Source: JADJOM01 sp046327715 (GTDB taxonomy: Bacteria; Gemmatimonadota; Gemmatimonadetes; Gemmatimonadales; GWC2-71-9). Taken from it: a DNA stretch of 64,000 bases. The stretch covers positions 62,001-126,000 of the forward strand of contig JAXLXY010000006.1 of the NCBI GenBank assembly GCA_046327715.1. The letters are read 5' to 3'. The stretch's first letter is position 1, and each line of letters opens with the position of its first letter. The translations under genes and the position numbers were made by a program. Under the pieces are notes generated by a model. It saw nothing but the letters and a program-made list of their open reading frames with translations. It had not been told where the DNA came from and made no database searches. Below are positions 41,021-49,036 of the stretch, piece after piece.

Positions 41021-41730
41021 GCGAAGCTCCCGAGCGCCACGGCCTGGTGTGGCCGGTGGCTGGCGCCAGTGCAGGCCCGGCTCTCCGCCGCGAGGGGCAC
41101 GGTCCGGGCGGCGAGCTCGAGCAGCTCCTCCTCCCCGGTGATCGAGAACAGCCCCGCGGCCGCCCCACCCTCGAGCACCGGCGCGAACGGTGGAGTGCCA
41201 TCCTCGCGCCCCGGCGCGGTGGGAGGGTAGCCGTCGACCGCCACCACGCTGAACCCCGCCTGCCCCGGGTGAAGCCCGAAGACCGCCAGCGCGAACAGGC
41301 CGCCGCCCGGCCAGGGGCGCACGAACAGTCCATCCAGCGGCTGGTGTGGCTCGTCGGGGGCGAGGGCGGCCCAGACCATCCGCTCGGGGAACTGGACGTA
41401 GTAGGTGGCGGGGGGCGCGGCGTCGCCCGGGGGCAGCGGGAGGCCGGTGGTGAGCAGCGCCTGGGCGCGTTCCCGCGAGAGGCCGAGCAGCCAGCCCCCG
41501 GAGGCCCAGTAGAGGTAGGCGTGATGCAGCAGCGCGACGTGTTCGGCGACCGCCTCGCCCACGCCCTCCTCGGGGACGAGCTCGCGCAGGTAGCGCACCA
41601 CCTCGGGATCGAGCACGAAGGCGTCGGCGTCGTGCGGGTCGCGGCCGGTGCGCGCCAGCGACGCCCGCAGCTCGTCGAAGCGGGGCTCGGCGTCGGGGCC
41701 GAAGGCGATGTCGTAGGGTGTGCGGCGCAT
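41017..41730 (-). CDS. Hypothetical protein in the polX-nth operon
   Basis: 237 residues, no signal peptide or membrane helix; no family recognised. The sequence is acidic, with a helical N-terminal half (RDPHDADAFVLDPEVVRYLR, EAVAEHVALLHHAYLYWASG) and a strand-rich C-terminal half (YYVQFPERMVWAALAPDEPH, GGGLFALAVFGLHPGQAGFS). The second half looks like a regular antiparallel sheet. Its stop overlaps polX (ATGA), and its start is 12 nt from the upstream hydrolase stop, so it is certainly translated with the repair genes. A role in regulating or escorting PolX is possible but unproven. Confidence 0.78.
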   Translation of the reverse strand: MRRTPYDIAFGPDAEPRFDELRASLARTGRDPHDADAFVLDPEVVRYLRELVPEEGVGEAVAEHVALLHHAYLYWASGGWLLGLSRERAQALLTTGLPLPPGDAAPPATYYVQFPERMVWAALAPDEPHQPLDGLFVRPWPGGGLFALAVFGLHPGQAGFSVVAVDGYPPTAPGREDGTPPFAPVLEGGAAAGLFSITGEEELLELAARTVPLAAESRACTGASHRPHQAVALGSFA

Positions 41731-41742
41731 GCGCGGGGAAAG

Positions 41743-42609
41743 CTAGGGCCGTGGCAGAAAGGCGTCCATCACCCGGTGGAACGCGTCCGGCGCCTCAACA
41801 TAGGGAACATGCCCGCAGTCGGGCACCGGGTGGAACGCGGCTCCGAGGCATGCGGCCACCTCGCGCGAGGCCTCGATGGGGATGGGATCGTCATCGCCAT
41901 GCAGCACCAGGGCGGGCAGCGCGAGGCCGCGGAGCGCCGGCCGGAGGTCAAAGTCGCCGAGCGAGGCCCACACCTCCGCCCGGGTCCGCTCGGTGACCCG
42001 GAAGGGGGTCAGCGAGGTGGCGCGGGCGGGATCGTGGAAATAGCCTGCCACCGCGAGCTCGAACAGGCGCGCCGCATGGGCCGCCGGATCCCGCTCCCGC
42101 AGGCCGTTCTCGCGCAGCGCGCGCCGGGCGTCCTGCAGGGCGGGGGCCGTGGTGCGGGCCTCGAACCGCTGCTCGAAGGTGTCGCGCGCCGCGCGCCAGG
42201 CCGGGGCCGGGGAAACCAGGGCCAGCCGTTCGACCCGCTCCGGATGCTCGAGCGCGTAGAGCAGGGCCAGCAGGCCCCCCCACGAGTAGCCGGCGAGGGT
42301 GAGACGCGGCAGGCCCCAGGTCGCCCGGAGCGCGTCCAGGTCGGCCACATGCTCGCGCCAGCCGACCGGCACCTCGCGCCCCACCGGGGACCGTCCCCCG
42401 CCGCGCTGGTCGTAGTAGATCAGCTCGCGGCCGGTGACGAGGCTATCGAAGCCGGGGAGGAGGTAGTCGTGGTGGGCGCCCGGCCCGCCGTGCAGCACCA
42501 CGACGGGCGCGCCGTCCCCGACCCGTCGCTCGAACAACGCGACCTCGCGGACGGGCACGGTCCGGCTCCGTTCGGCGTGGGCGCCACCCGTCGGCTGGAG
42601 GGGGATCAC
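41743..42609 (-). CDS. Alpha/beta hydrolase, proline iminopeptidase-like
   Basis: 288 residues from GTG 42609, overlapping the GAF gene stop as GTGA. Oxyanion motif APVVVLHGGPGAHHDYLLPG, YYDQRGGGRSP, nucleophile elbow LAGYSWGGLLALLYALEHPE, acid region LVLHGDDDPIPIEA and catalytic histidine PDCGHVPYVEAPDAFH. HGGPG plus DQRGxGxS is typical of proline iminopeptidases and related epoxide or ester hydrolases. No signal peptide, so cytoplasmic. It may trim peptides in the same operon as the secreted M28 peptidase. Confidence 0.88.
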   Translation of the reverse strand: MIPLQPTGGAHAERSRTVPVREVALFERRVGDGAPVVVLHGGPGAHHDYLLPGFDSLVTGRELIYYDQRGGGRSPVGREVPVGWREHVADLDALRATWGLPRLTLAGYSWGGLLALLYALEHPERVERLALVSPAPAWRAARDTFEQRFEARTTAPALQDARRALRENGLRERDPAAHAARLFELAVAGYFHDPARATSLTPFRVTERTRAEVWASLGDFDLRPALRGLALPALVLHGDDDPIPIEASREVAACLGAAFHPVPDCGHVPYVEAPDAFHRVMDAFLPRP

Positions 42610-43064
42610 AGGAGGCTGGCGAGTCCGTCTGCCACGGCCCGGACCGCGGCCTCTTCTTCGGGACGGAAGGGATCGGGCACGTCGCTGTCGACGTCGATCT
42701 GGCCCAGGATGGTCGCGCCGCGCCGGATCAGCACCACCAGTTCCGAGCGGGTGAAGGTGTTGCAGGCGATGTAGTTGGCCACGGCGCGCACGTCGCCGAC
42801 GTTCTGGTCGGTGCCGGTCGCCACCGCGGTGCCGCACACACCCCGGCCCACGGCGATGCGGGTGTGCTCCGTCTCCCGCCCGCTCCAGGCCTCGAGCTCG
42901 AGGGTCTCGCCGTGCAGCATGTAGAGGTAGACCGACGTGTACGGCGGTCCCGCGGCACGGATCCGGTCGGCGGTGTACTGCAGCAAGGCCGCGCGGCCGG
43001 CGTCCTTGCAGAAGAGGCCACGGAGCCCTGCGACGATCGGCAGCGGGTCGAGGATGGCCGCCAT
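42606..43064 (-). CDS. GAF-domain protein of the free-methionine-(R)-sulfoxide reductase (fRMsr) family
   Basis: 152 residues. It matches fRMsr along its core: HTRIAVGRGVCGTAVATGTD, NYIACNTFTRSELVVLIRRG, ILGQIDVDSDVPDPFRPEEE. Two of the three family cysteines are present, Cys77 (GVCGTA) and Cys101 (IACN), 24 residues apart as in E. coli. The third position (Cys84 in E. coli, in the CTRI segment) is His67 here. Reductase activity with a two-cysteine mechanism is plausible but not certain. ATG 43064 shares one base with the M28 stop (TGATG). It fits an oxidative-damage theme with PolX and Nth. Confidence 0.85.
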   Translation of the reverse strand: MAAILDPLPIVAGLRGLFCKDAGRAALLQYTADRIRAAGPPYTSVYLYMLHGETLELEAWSGRETEHTRIAVGRGVCGTAVATGTDQNVGDVRAVANYIACNTFTRSELVVLIRRGATILGQIDVDSDVPDPFRPEEEAAVRAVADGLASLL

Positions 43065-44335
43065 CAGCCGCCCCGGGTGCCCAGTGTCACGCTGGTCCGC
43101 TGCTCCACGCCGTCGCGGAGGAAGCGCACCTCGATCACGTCCCCGGGCCTGTGCTGCCGGAGCACCCCCGTCATGGCCTGCAGGTCGGCGATCTTGGTCT
43201 CGCCGATCCACAGGATGATGTCATCGCCGCGCAGCCCCGCCTTCTCGGCCGGGCTGCCGGCGCGGACCCCGGTGAGTCGCACGCCGCCGGGATTCTCGGA
43301 CATGTCCGGGATGGTGCCGAGGTAGGCGCCGTACCCCGAGGACTGGCCGCCGGCGGCCACCTGCGGCGGCGGCACGTTCACGAAGGCGAGCGGTTCGCGC
43401 CGGTTGGCGAGGGTCCGCACGATCGCGGTGGTGAAGTCGGCCACCTGCGCCAGCCCGTCGGCGTTGATCTTCTCCCAGTCGTCGCCGGCGCGGTGATAAT
43501 CCTCGTGCAGGTCGGTGAACAGGTGCAGGACCGGCTTTCCGGCGGCATAGAACGAGGACTGGTCGCTGCGGCCCCAGCCATCGCCGGAGGCGCGCAGGTC
43601 GAAGCCGGCGGTGAGGTTCAGCGAATCGAGCAGGGCCGGGAATTCCTGCGCGGTCGCGGCCCCGTAGACCAGCAGCCGGTTCTCCCGCAGCCGCCCCACC
43701 ATGTCCATGTTGACCATCGCGTAGGTCCGGGCGAGCGGGAAGACGGGGTGCTTCACGTAGTAGTCCGACCCGAGCAGCCCCTCCTCCTCGCCGCTGAAGG
43801 CCACGAAGACCACGGTGCGCGCGGGGCGGCTCGCGGCCAGCTTCCGGGCGATGTGCACCAGCGCGCTTGCGCCGGAGGCATTGTCGTCGGCGCCGTTGTG
43901 CACCTGGCCGGCGCTGTCGGGGTCGAGCGCGCCGAACCGGCCGGCCCCCAGGTGGTCATAGTGCGCACCCACCACGACGATCTCGTTGCGCAGTGTCGGG
44001 TCGCGGCCCGCCAGCACCCCGATCACGTTGCGACCCACCGCGCCCCCGATGCCCGTACCGCGGGCCATCGGGGCGTCGGCTGCCACGGTGAAGGACTGGT
44101 ACCAGCCGCCGGGGGCCGGGCGCAGGCCGGCCTGCTTGAAGCGGCGGACGAGGAAGGCCGCGGCGCTGTCGGCGCCCGGGGACCCGATCAGGCGGCCTCC
44201 GAGTGAGTCAGCGGCCAGGATCCGCACGTCGTTCAGGAGCGCCACGGCGTCGGCGGTGGACTGGGCCGCCAGCGGGGCGGCGAACGGCACGGCCCCGAGC
44301 AGCAGGAGGGGCAAGACCCGGTGTCGAATCGGCAT
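43064..44335 (-). CDS. Secreted M28-family zinc aminopeptidase with PDZ domain
   Basis: 423 residues from ATG 44335; GTG 44359 is an in-frame alternative but gives a worse signal. The signal peptide ends APLAAQS. Zinc ligands and catalytic residues: GAHYDHLG, VHNGADDNASGAS, FSGEEEGLLGSDYY, VNMDMVGRLR and the late His in DLHEDYHRAGDDW. The C-terminal PDZ domain (about residues 325-420: GVRAGSPAEKAGLRGDDIIL) is common in periplasmic M28 enzymes. It heads the repair operon. A -10-like TAGGTT lies 7 nt before the ATG, and there is no Shine-Dalgarno. Confidence 0.92.
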   Translation of the reverse strand: MPIRHRVLPLLLLGAVPFAAPLAAQSTADAVALLNDVRILAADSLGGRLIGSPGADSAAAFLVRRFKQAGLRPAPGGWYQSFTVAADAPMARGTGIGGAVGRNVIGVLAGRDPTLRNEIVVVGAHYDHLGAGRFGALDPDSAGQVHNGADDNASGASALVHIARKLAASRPARTVVFVAFSGEEEGLLGSDYYVKHPVFPLARTYAMVNMDMVGRLRENRLLVYGAATAQEFPALLDSLNLTAGFDLRASGDGWGRSDQSSFYAAGKPVLHLFTDLHEDYHRAGDDWEKINADGLAQVADFTTAIVRTLANRREPLAFVNVPPPQVAAGGQSSGYGAYLGTIPDMSENPGGVRLTGVRAGSPAEKAGLRGDDIILWIGETKIADLQAMTGVLRQHRPGDVIEVRFLRDGVEQRTSVTLGTRGG

Positions 44336-44342
44336 GCGGACA

Positions 44343-44371
44343 AACCTAGCGCGGGCCACGGGCCGGTTGAA
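44343..44371 (-). promoter_or_regulatory. Possible leaderless promoter of M28/repair operon
   Basis: On the minus strand TTCAAC (44366-44371), 17 nt, TAGGTT (44343-44348), then 7 nt to ATG 44335. The -35 is weak (3/6). The spacing pattern matches better candidates elsewhere in the window. Confidence 0.3.
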
Positions 44372-44410
44372 GGCGGCGGTCGGCAGCCCTCGGTTGTGTT
44401 CCCTAACCTA

Positions 44411-44439
44411 TTGCAGCGCTTGATGGTAGCACTTATCTT
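44411..44439 (+). promoter_or_regulatory. Sigma-70-like promoter for HEAT-repeat gene
   Basis: TTGCAG (44411-44416), exactly 17 nt, TATCTT (44434-44439), then 21 nt to ATG 44461. It lies in the unusually AT-richer part of the divergent gap. Confidence 0.5.
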
Positions 44440-44460
44440 GAGGGCGGACACCCCCATCCC

Positions 44461-46002
44461 ATGACCACGCCCGCCGGTATCCTCTCCGACTTCGCCAGCA
44501 TCCTCCTCCTCTTCCGGGATCATCCGGACAAGAAGGAGGAGCAGAAGCTGGCATTCCGGCGCCTGGCGGCCAACCTGCCCGACGGAGACCACCACCTCCG
44601 GCTGACCCAGAATGGATTCCGCTGGGACCAGGTCGAGGTGCCGGTGGGCCGGGGCGAGATGTCCGCGCTGTACGACCAGATGCGCCAGCATGGGGTAGGC
44701 GAGATCCGGATCCCTTCCGGGCTCCTGACCTCCACTCTGCTCTCGCTGGTGCGCATCCTCGCGGCCCCGCCGGGTACCTACGGCTCGTTCGACCACCTCA
44801 GCGCGCGGCTCGACGCCGCCGGGTGCGGGATGATCCCGGTCCTGCCGCTCGATGCCGCACTCAAGCCCGCGCCCCAGGCGCCCGGGTCTTCCGGCGGGCG
44901 GGCCTCGGCCAAGGGCGACAAGGTGGACGACGAAGGCCACATCACCGCCATCGGCCCGGATGCGCTCACCGAGGCCAAGGTCGGCATGATGCACTTTGTC
45001 ACCATGCAGACCCACACCGTGAGCCCCACCGACGAGCTGGTGGACCAGATTTCCCACGCCCAGTCCTCGGCGGCCCGCAACGAGCTGCTCAATCAGCTCA
45101 TCGCCACGGGCGAGTTCGCGGCGCGGCAGAAGGAATGGCGCCAGCTGCTGGTGGCCGCGCACGGGCTGGTGGAGCTGGAGCGCAAGGACCTGGGACAGAG
45201 CGGGGACGGCCGCGGCTACGGCATCGCGCTGCGGCGGATGCTGCCCCGCTCCGCCCTGGAGCAGCTGGTCCGGATGACCGCCCACGGCGACATGAAGGCC
45301 GAGGCGATCACGGTGCTGCGGCGGATGGGCGTGGATGGCACCGAGGTGCTCCTCAACGCGCTGGTGAACGCCGAGGAGGTCGGGCAGCGCCGGGCCTACT
45401 TCAACGCCCTCAAGGAGATGACGGAGGGGGGCGAACTGCTGGTCCACATGCTGAGCCACGACCAGTGGTTCGTGGTGCGCAACGTGGCCGACCTCTGCGG
45501 CGAGCTCCGGCTGGAGAGCGCGGTGCACGGGCTCTCGCGGCAGATCACGCACGACGACGAGCGGGTGCGTCGCGCGGTGGCGGGGGCCCTGGGACGGATC
45601 GGCGGCGCGGGTGCCGTGGAGCCGCTGCGCCGCGCGCTCAAGGATCCGCTGCCCGGGGTCCGCCTGCAGGCGGCGAAGGATCTCGACGGCCGGAAGAACC
45701 GCAGCCTGGCGATGACGCTCGCGGTGGCGGCCGACGCGGAGTCCAAGCCCGATGTGCAGCGCGAGATGTACCTCGCCCTGGGGCGGATCGCGTCCAACGA
45801 CGCCATCCTGGCCTTGCGCAAGGCCGCGGAGCCCGGGGGTCGGCTGTTCCGGCGCAAGCCGCAGAGCGTGCGGCTGGCCGCCGTCGCGGGGCTGCACGTC
45901 GCGGGCCCCTCCGGGTCGAACGCCCTCAAGGAACTCCTGGAGGACGAGGACCGCGAGGTCCGCGCCGCCGCCGAGAAGGCGTTGCAGACCCTCTGGGAGT
46001 GA
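44461..46002 (+). CDS. HEAT-repeat protein
   Basis: 513 residues, no signal peptide. The N-terminal 130 residues are a separate domain (SDFASILLLFRDHPDKKEEQ, LTQNGFRWDQVEVPVGRGEM), followed by a low-complexity linker. The C-terminal 350 residues are helical repeats of HEAT/PBS-lyase type (VRRAVAGALGRIGGAGAVEP, GVRLQAAKDLDGRKNRSLAM, VRLAAVAGLHVAGPSGSNAL, EVRAAAEKALQTLWE). Such repeats are protein-interaction scaffolds; no partner is evident. Divergent from the M28 operon. Confidence 0.88.
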   Translation: MTTPAGILSDFASILLLFRDHPDKKEEQKLAFRRLAANLPDGDHHLRLTQNGFRWDQVEVPVGRGEMSALYDQMRQHGVGEIRIPSGLLTSTLLSLVRILAAPPGTYGSFDHLSARLDAAGCGMIPVLPLDAALKPAPQAPGSSGGRASAKGDKVDDEGHITAIGPDALTEAKVGMMHFVTMQTHTVSPTDELVDQISHAQSSAARNELLNQLIATGEFAARQKEWRQLLVAAHGLVELERKDLGQSGDGRGYGIALRRMLPRSALEQLVRMTAHGDMKAEAITVLRRMGVDGTEVLLNALVNAEEVGQRRAYFNALKEMTEGGELLVHMLSHDQWFVVRNVADLCGELRLESAVHGLSRQITHDDERVRRAVAGALGRIGGAGAVEPLRRALKDPLPGVRLQAAKDLDGRKNRSLAMTLAVAADAESKPDVQREMYLALGRIASNDAILALRKAAEPGGRLFRRKPQSVRLAAVAGLHVAGPSGSNALKELLEDEDREVRAAAEKALQTLWE

Positions 46003-46033
46003 CCCGCCGGGGCCGCCCGGCCCCACCCGCCGA

Positions 46034-47101
46034 CTAGCGCGGCACGAAGTCCGTGGCCGGAGTGACACGCCGCGCAAACCCCGCCAGCAGCCGCGCCGTC
46101 CGCTCCAGGTCTTCCAGCGCCACCATCTCGTTGGGGCTGTGCATGTAGCGCAGCGGCACCGACACCAGCGCGGTGGCCACCCCCTTGAGGGCGGTGAAGA
46201 TGTTGTCGGCGTCGGTGCTGGTGTCGCGGGGCGCGGCCTCGATGGTGTACGGGATGCCCTCGGCCTCTGCCGTGGCCACGAGCAGGTCGAACACCACCGG
46301 GTTGATCGCCGCGCCCCGGGTCAGGGCCGGCCCCCCGCCCAGCTTGTACTCGCCATGCTTCCGCTTTTCCACCCCGGGATAGTCGGTCGCGTGGGTCACG
46401 TCCACCACGATCGCGACGTCGGCCGCGAGCGCCGCCGCGCCGGTGCGGGCGCCGCCCCCGGTGTAGCTGATTTCCTCGCGCGTGGTGGCGGCGGCGGTGA
46501 CCCGCGCGACCGGACGGTCCGCCGCGAGGAGGCGCAGCGCCTCGAGTACCACGAAGGCGCCTACCCTGTTGTCGAGCGACCGGCTCACCAGCCGTCCGTT
46601 GGGAAACTCGAGCACGCCGGCGGCGAGCACGCCGGGGTCGCCGATGCGCACCTGCGCCGCCGCCCCCGCCCGGTTGGCGGCGCCGATGTCGATCCACAGG
46701 TCGTCGGCCTTGGAGACCTTCTCGCGGTCGTCCTTCTCCATCAGGTGAATGGCCTTCTTGCCGATGACGCCCGCCACCGGGCCGCCGCGGGTGAGCAGCT
46801 GCACCCGCTGGCCGACGAAGACCTGGTGGTCCCACCCGCCGATGGTATCGAAGCTGAGAAACCCGTCCTCATCGATGTAGGTGACCATCAGCCCGATCTC
46901 GTCGATGTGCCCCGCGAGCATGACGCGCGGGGTGGCGCCCGGATTGAGCGTCGCGAACGAGTTGCCGCTCACGTCCGCCTGCACCTCCGCGGCGAAGCCC
47001 TCGGCCTGGGCCCGCCACACCCGCGCGGGGAGCGTCTCGTAGGAGGATGGGCCGGGCGAGTCGAGCAGCGACTTGAGGAAGGTCAGCGCACGCGGTTCCA
47101 T
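46034..47101 (-). CDS. M42-family metal aminopeptidase
   Basis: 355 residues, cytoplasmic. Two-metal site and catalytic residues in M42 order: AGHIDEIGLMV, RSLDNRVGAF, ATTREEISYTGGG, VVDVTHATDYPG and SVPLRYMHSPNEM. TET-type M42 enzymes form dodecamers that degrade peptides released by the proteasome or other proteases. The Glu pair lies in TREEIS rather than the more common QEEVG. It has no clear Shine-Dalgarno and is divergent from the Ig-repeat lipoprotein with a 165-nt gap that holds a perfect palindrome. Confidence 0.92.
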   Translation of the reverse strand: MEPRALTFLKSLLDSPGPSSYETLPARVWRAQAEGFAAEVQADVSGNSFATLNPGATPRVMLAGHIDEIGLMVTYIDEDGFLSFDTIGGWDHQVFVGQRVQLLTRGGPVAGVIGKKAIHLMEKDDREKVSKADDLWIDIGAANRAGAAAQVRIGDPGVLAAGVLEFPNGRLVSRSLDNRVGAFVVLEALRLLAADRPVARVTAAATTREEISYTGGGARTGAAALAADVAIVVDVTHATDYPGVEKRKHGEYKLGGGPALTRGAAINPVVFDLLVATAEAEGIPYTIEAAPRDTSTDADNIFTALKGVATALVSVPLRYMHSPNEMVALEDLERTARLLAGFARRVTPATDFVPR

Positions 47102-47184
47102 GGTCGTTTCGTTGGTGGACGGGGTGGGGGAATCTGGCGTGACCGCGCGGATTGTCCAGCGCGCCGGACAAGGTGACGGAAATC

Positions 47185-47198
47185 ACCACGATCGTGGT
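47185..47198. promoter_or_regulatory. 14-bp perfect palindrome, possible operator
   Basis: ACCACGATCGTGGT, perfectly symmetric, in the divergent gap between the M42 peptidase (start 47101) and the lipoprotein gene (start near 47267). Size and place suit a dimeric repressor site acting on both genes. No regulator gene is adjacent. Confidence 0.4.
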
Positions 47199-47266
47199 AG
47201 CGCCGTCGTTGAGGCGGAGCACATGAATGCCGATACTTGGGGCAACCCAATAAACGAGTAACGTTC

Positions 47267-48982
47267 GTGCCTGCCCTCCGTTCTCACGCCGCCCTTGCTG
47301 TTGCCCTGCTCGCCGCCTGCGCCGCCCCGGAAAAGTCTGGAGGACTGGATCCCGAACCGGTGGTCGAGCGGGTCGTCATCAGCCCGGCGAATGTCGCGTT
47401 GGCCGCAGGGGATTCCTTCGATTTCAGCGCCGAGGCCGAACTGTCCGACGGCAGCCATGATTCCCTGCTGGTCAGCTGGGCCTCGACCGGCGGCATCGTG
47501 TCGGGTGCCGGGGTCTATCATGCCGGCAACGCCCCCGGCACCTACATGGTGATCGTTGTCACCCCGGACCTCCAGCATGCCGACACCGCCACGGTGGTGA
47601 TCAGCGGGGGTACTGGCCCGACCCTGGCCGGGCTCACCGTCCAGCCGGCGTCCGTGACCCTCGATCCCGGCGCCAACGCCGGGTTCAGCGCCGTGGGGAG
47701 CTTCAGCGACGGATCGACGGCCGCGGTGGTTGCGTCCTGGAACGCGACCGGCGGCTCCGTCACCCAGGCCGGGAGCTATCACGCGGGGCCCGCCGCCGGT
47801 GGCTACCGGGTCATCGCGTCGCACCAGGGGTTCACCGACACGGCGCTGGTGACGATCCGCGATACCACGACGCCTCCGCCGACCCTCACGGCGGTGACCG
47901 TGACACCGGCCACCGTCACCGTCGATCCAGGGAGTACCACCGCCTTCAGCGCCACGGGCAGTTACAGCGACGGCTCCTCGGGAGCCGTTGGCGCATCATG
48001 GAGCGCCACCGGCGGCTCCGTGAGCCAGGGCGGGAGCTACCAGGCGGGCGCCACGGCCGGGTCGTTTCGCGTGGTGGCGGCGTACCTGGGCCGTGCCGAC
48101 ACCGCCGTGGTGAGCATCCGGGACACGACGACCCCGCCCACGGGCGGCACCGTGCTCCTCACCGAGGGGTTCGACGACGCCGGCGTGGGCAGCCGCGGGT
48201 GGTATGACAACACCAACCCCGCCGTGGTGGCGACGGGCCAGCACGGGGGAGCGGGGGCGCTGCAGATGGCCTGGAACGTGGGAAGCAGCACTCCGGTCAA
48301 GGGGGCGGCCGTCCGCCACCTCTTTCCCGCCACCGACCGGATCTACGTCAGCTACTGGGTGAAATACAGCACCAACTGGATCGGGTCCACCGTGGACTAT
48401 CACCCGCACGAGTTCCATGTCATCACCGACCAGGATGGCGCCTTCGTGGGTCCCTCGGCAACGCACCTTACCACGTATATCGAGCAGAACTACCAGAACG
48501 GTGGCGTACCGCGGCTCTCGATCCAGGATGCTCTCAACATCGATGTGACCAAGCTCAATGTGAACCTGACCGGGGTGACCGAGAATCGCGCGGTCTCGGG
48601 CTGCAACGGGTCGACCGACGGCTACCCGGATTCGTGCTACCAGTCAGGCACGCAATGGCGGAACGAGAAGATCTGGAAGGCCTCCGGTCCCGCCTTCCTG
48701 CCGAACCCCGGGCCGGGCTACAAGGGGGACTGGCACCGGGTCGAGGCGTACTTCCAGCTCAATTCCATCCAGGGCGGGAAGGGAGTGGCCGACGGCATCG
48801 CGCAGTACTGGTTCGACGGGCAACTGCTGATCGACCACCAGAACGTGCTATTCCGCACCGCGCAGCACCCATCGATGAAGTTCAACCAGTTCGTGATCGC
48901 CCCCTACATCGGCACGGGATCGACGGTGGCCCAGACCATGTGGGTCGACGACGTCCTGCTGGCGACGGCCCGCATGCCCTGA
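47267..48982 (+). CDS. Lipoprotein with three Ig-like repeats and a lectin/polysaccharide-lyase-like C-terminal domain
   Basis: 571 residues from GTG 47267, which gives lipobox LLAAC (Cys18); TTG 47237 would add ten residues. Three Ig-like (BIG-type) repeats of about 80-90 residues follow (near 47371-47602, 47632-47860 and 47887-48120). They share VTPATVTVDPGSTTAFSATG-like, SYSDGSS- and SWSATGGSVSQ-type segments. The last about 270 residues resemble the jelly-roll fold of alginate or heparin lyases (DRIYVSYWVKYSTNWIG, YHPHEFHVITDQDGAF, GDWHRVEAYFQLNSIQGGKG, DGIAQYWFDGQLLIDHQNV, TMWVDDVLLAT). Two cysteines (SGCNGSTDGYPDSCY) may pair. It is likely surface-exposed and glycan-binding or -cleaving; catalytic residues cannot be assigned. 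Confidence 0.78.
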   Translation: MPALRSHAALAVALLAACAAPEKSGGLDPEPVVERVVISPANVALAAGDSFDFSAEAELSDGSHDSLLVSWASTGGIVSGAGVYHAGNAPGTYMVIVVTPDLQHADTATVVISGGTGPTLAGLTVQPASVTLDPGANAGFSAVGSFSDGSTAAVVASWNATGGSVTQAGSYHAGPAAGGYRVIASHQGFTDTALVTIRDTTTPPPTLTAVTVTPATVTVDPGSTTAFSATGSYSDGSSGAVGASWSATGGSVSQGGSYQAGATAGSFRVVAAYLGRADTAVVSIRDTTTPPTGGTVLLTEGFDDAGVGSRGWYDNTNPAVVATGQHGGAGALQMAWNVGSSTPVKGAAVRHLFPATDRIYVSYWVKYSTNWIGSTVDYHPHEFHVITDQDGAFVGPSATHLTTYIEQNYQNGGVPRLSIQDALNIDVTKLNVNLTGVTENRAVSGCNGSTDGYPDSCYQSGTQWRNEKIWKASGPAFLPNPGPGYKGDWHRVEAYFQLNSIQGGKGVADGIAQYWFDGQLLIDHQNVLFRTAQHPSMKFNQFVIAPYIGTGSTVAQTMWVDDVLLATARMP

Positions 48983-49001
48983 ACCTGCTGTTCCGCGCGG
49001 G

Positions 49002-49031
49002 TTGGGGCGGGGACCGTAGGATCGCTAGATT
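49002..49031 (+). promoter_or_regulatory. Putative leaderless promoter of aminotransferase gene
   Basis: TTGGGG (49002-49007), 18 nt, TAGATT (49026-49031), then 5 nt to ATG 49037. No Shine-Dalgarno lies in the 54-nt gap. Confidence 0.4.
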
Positions 49032-49036
49032 GCGGC

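Noticed and set aside
44461..46002. Phycobilisome lyase call for the HEAT-repeat gene
   Set aside because: PBS-lyase-type repeats are generic HEAT repeats; no phycobilin context exists.
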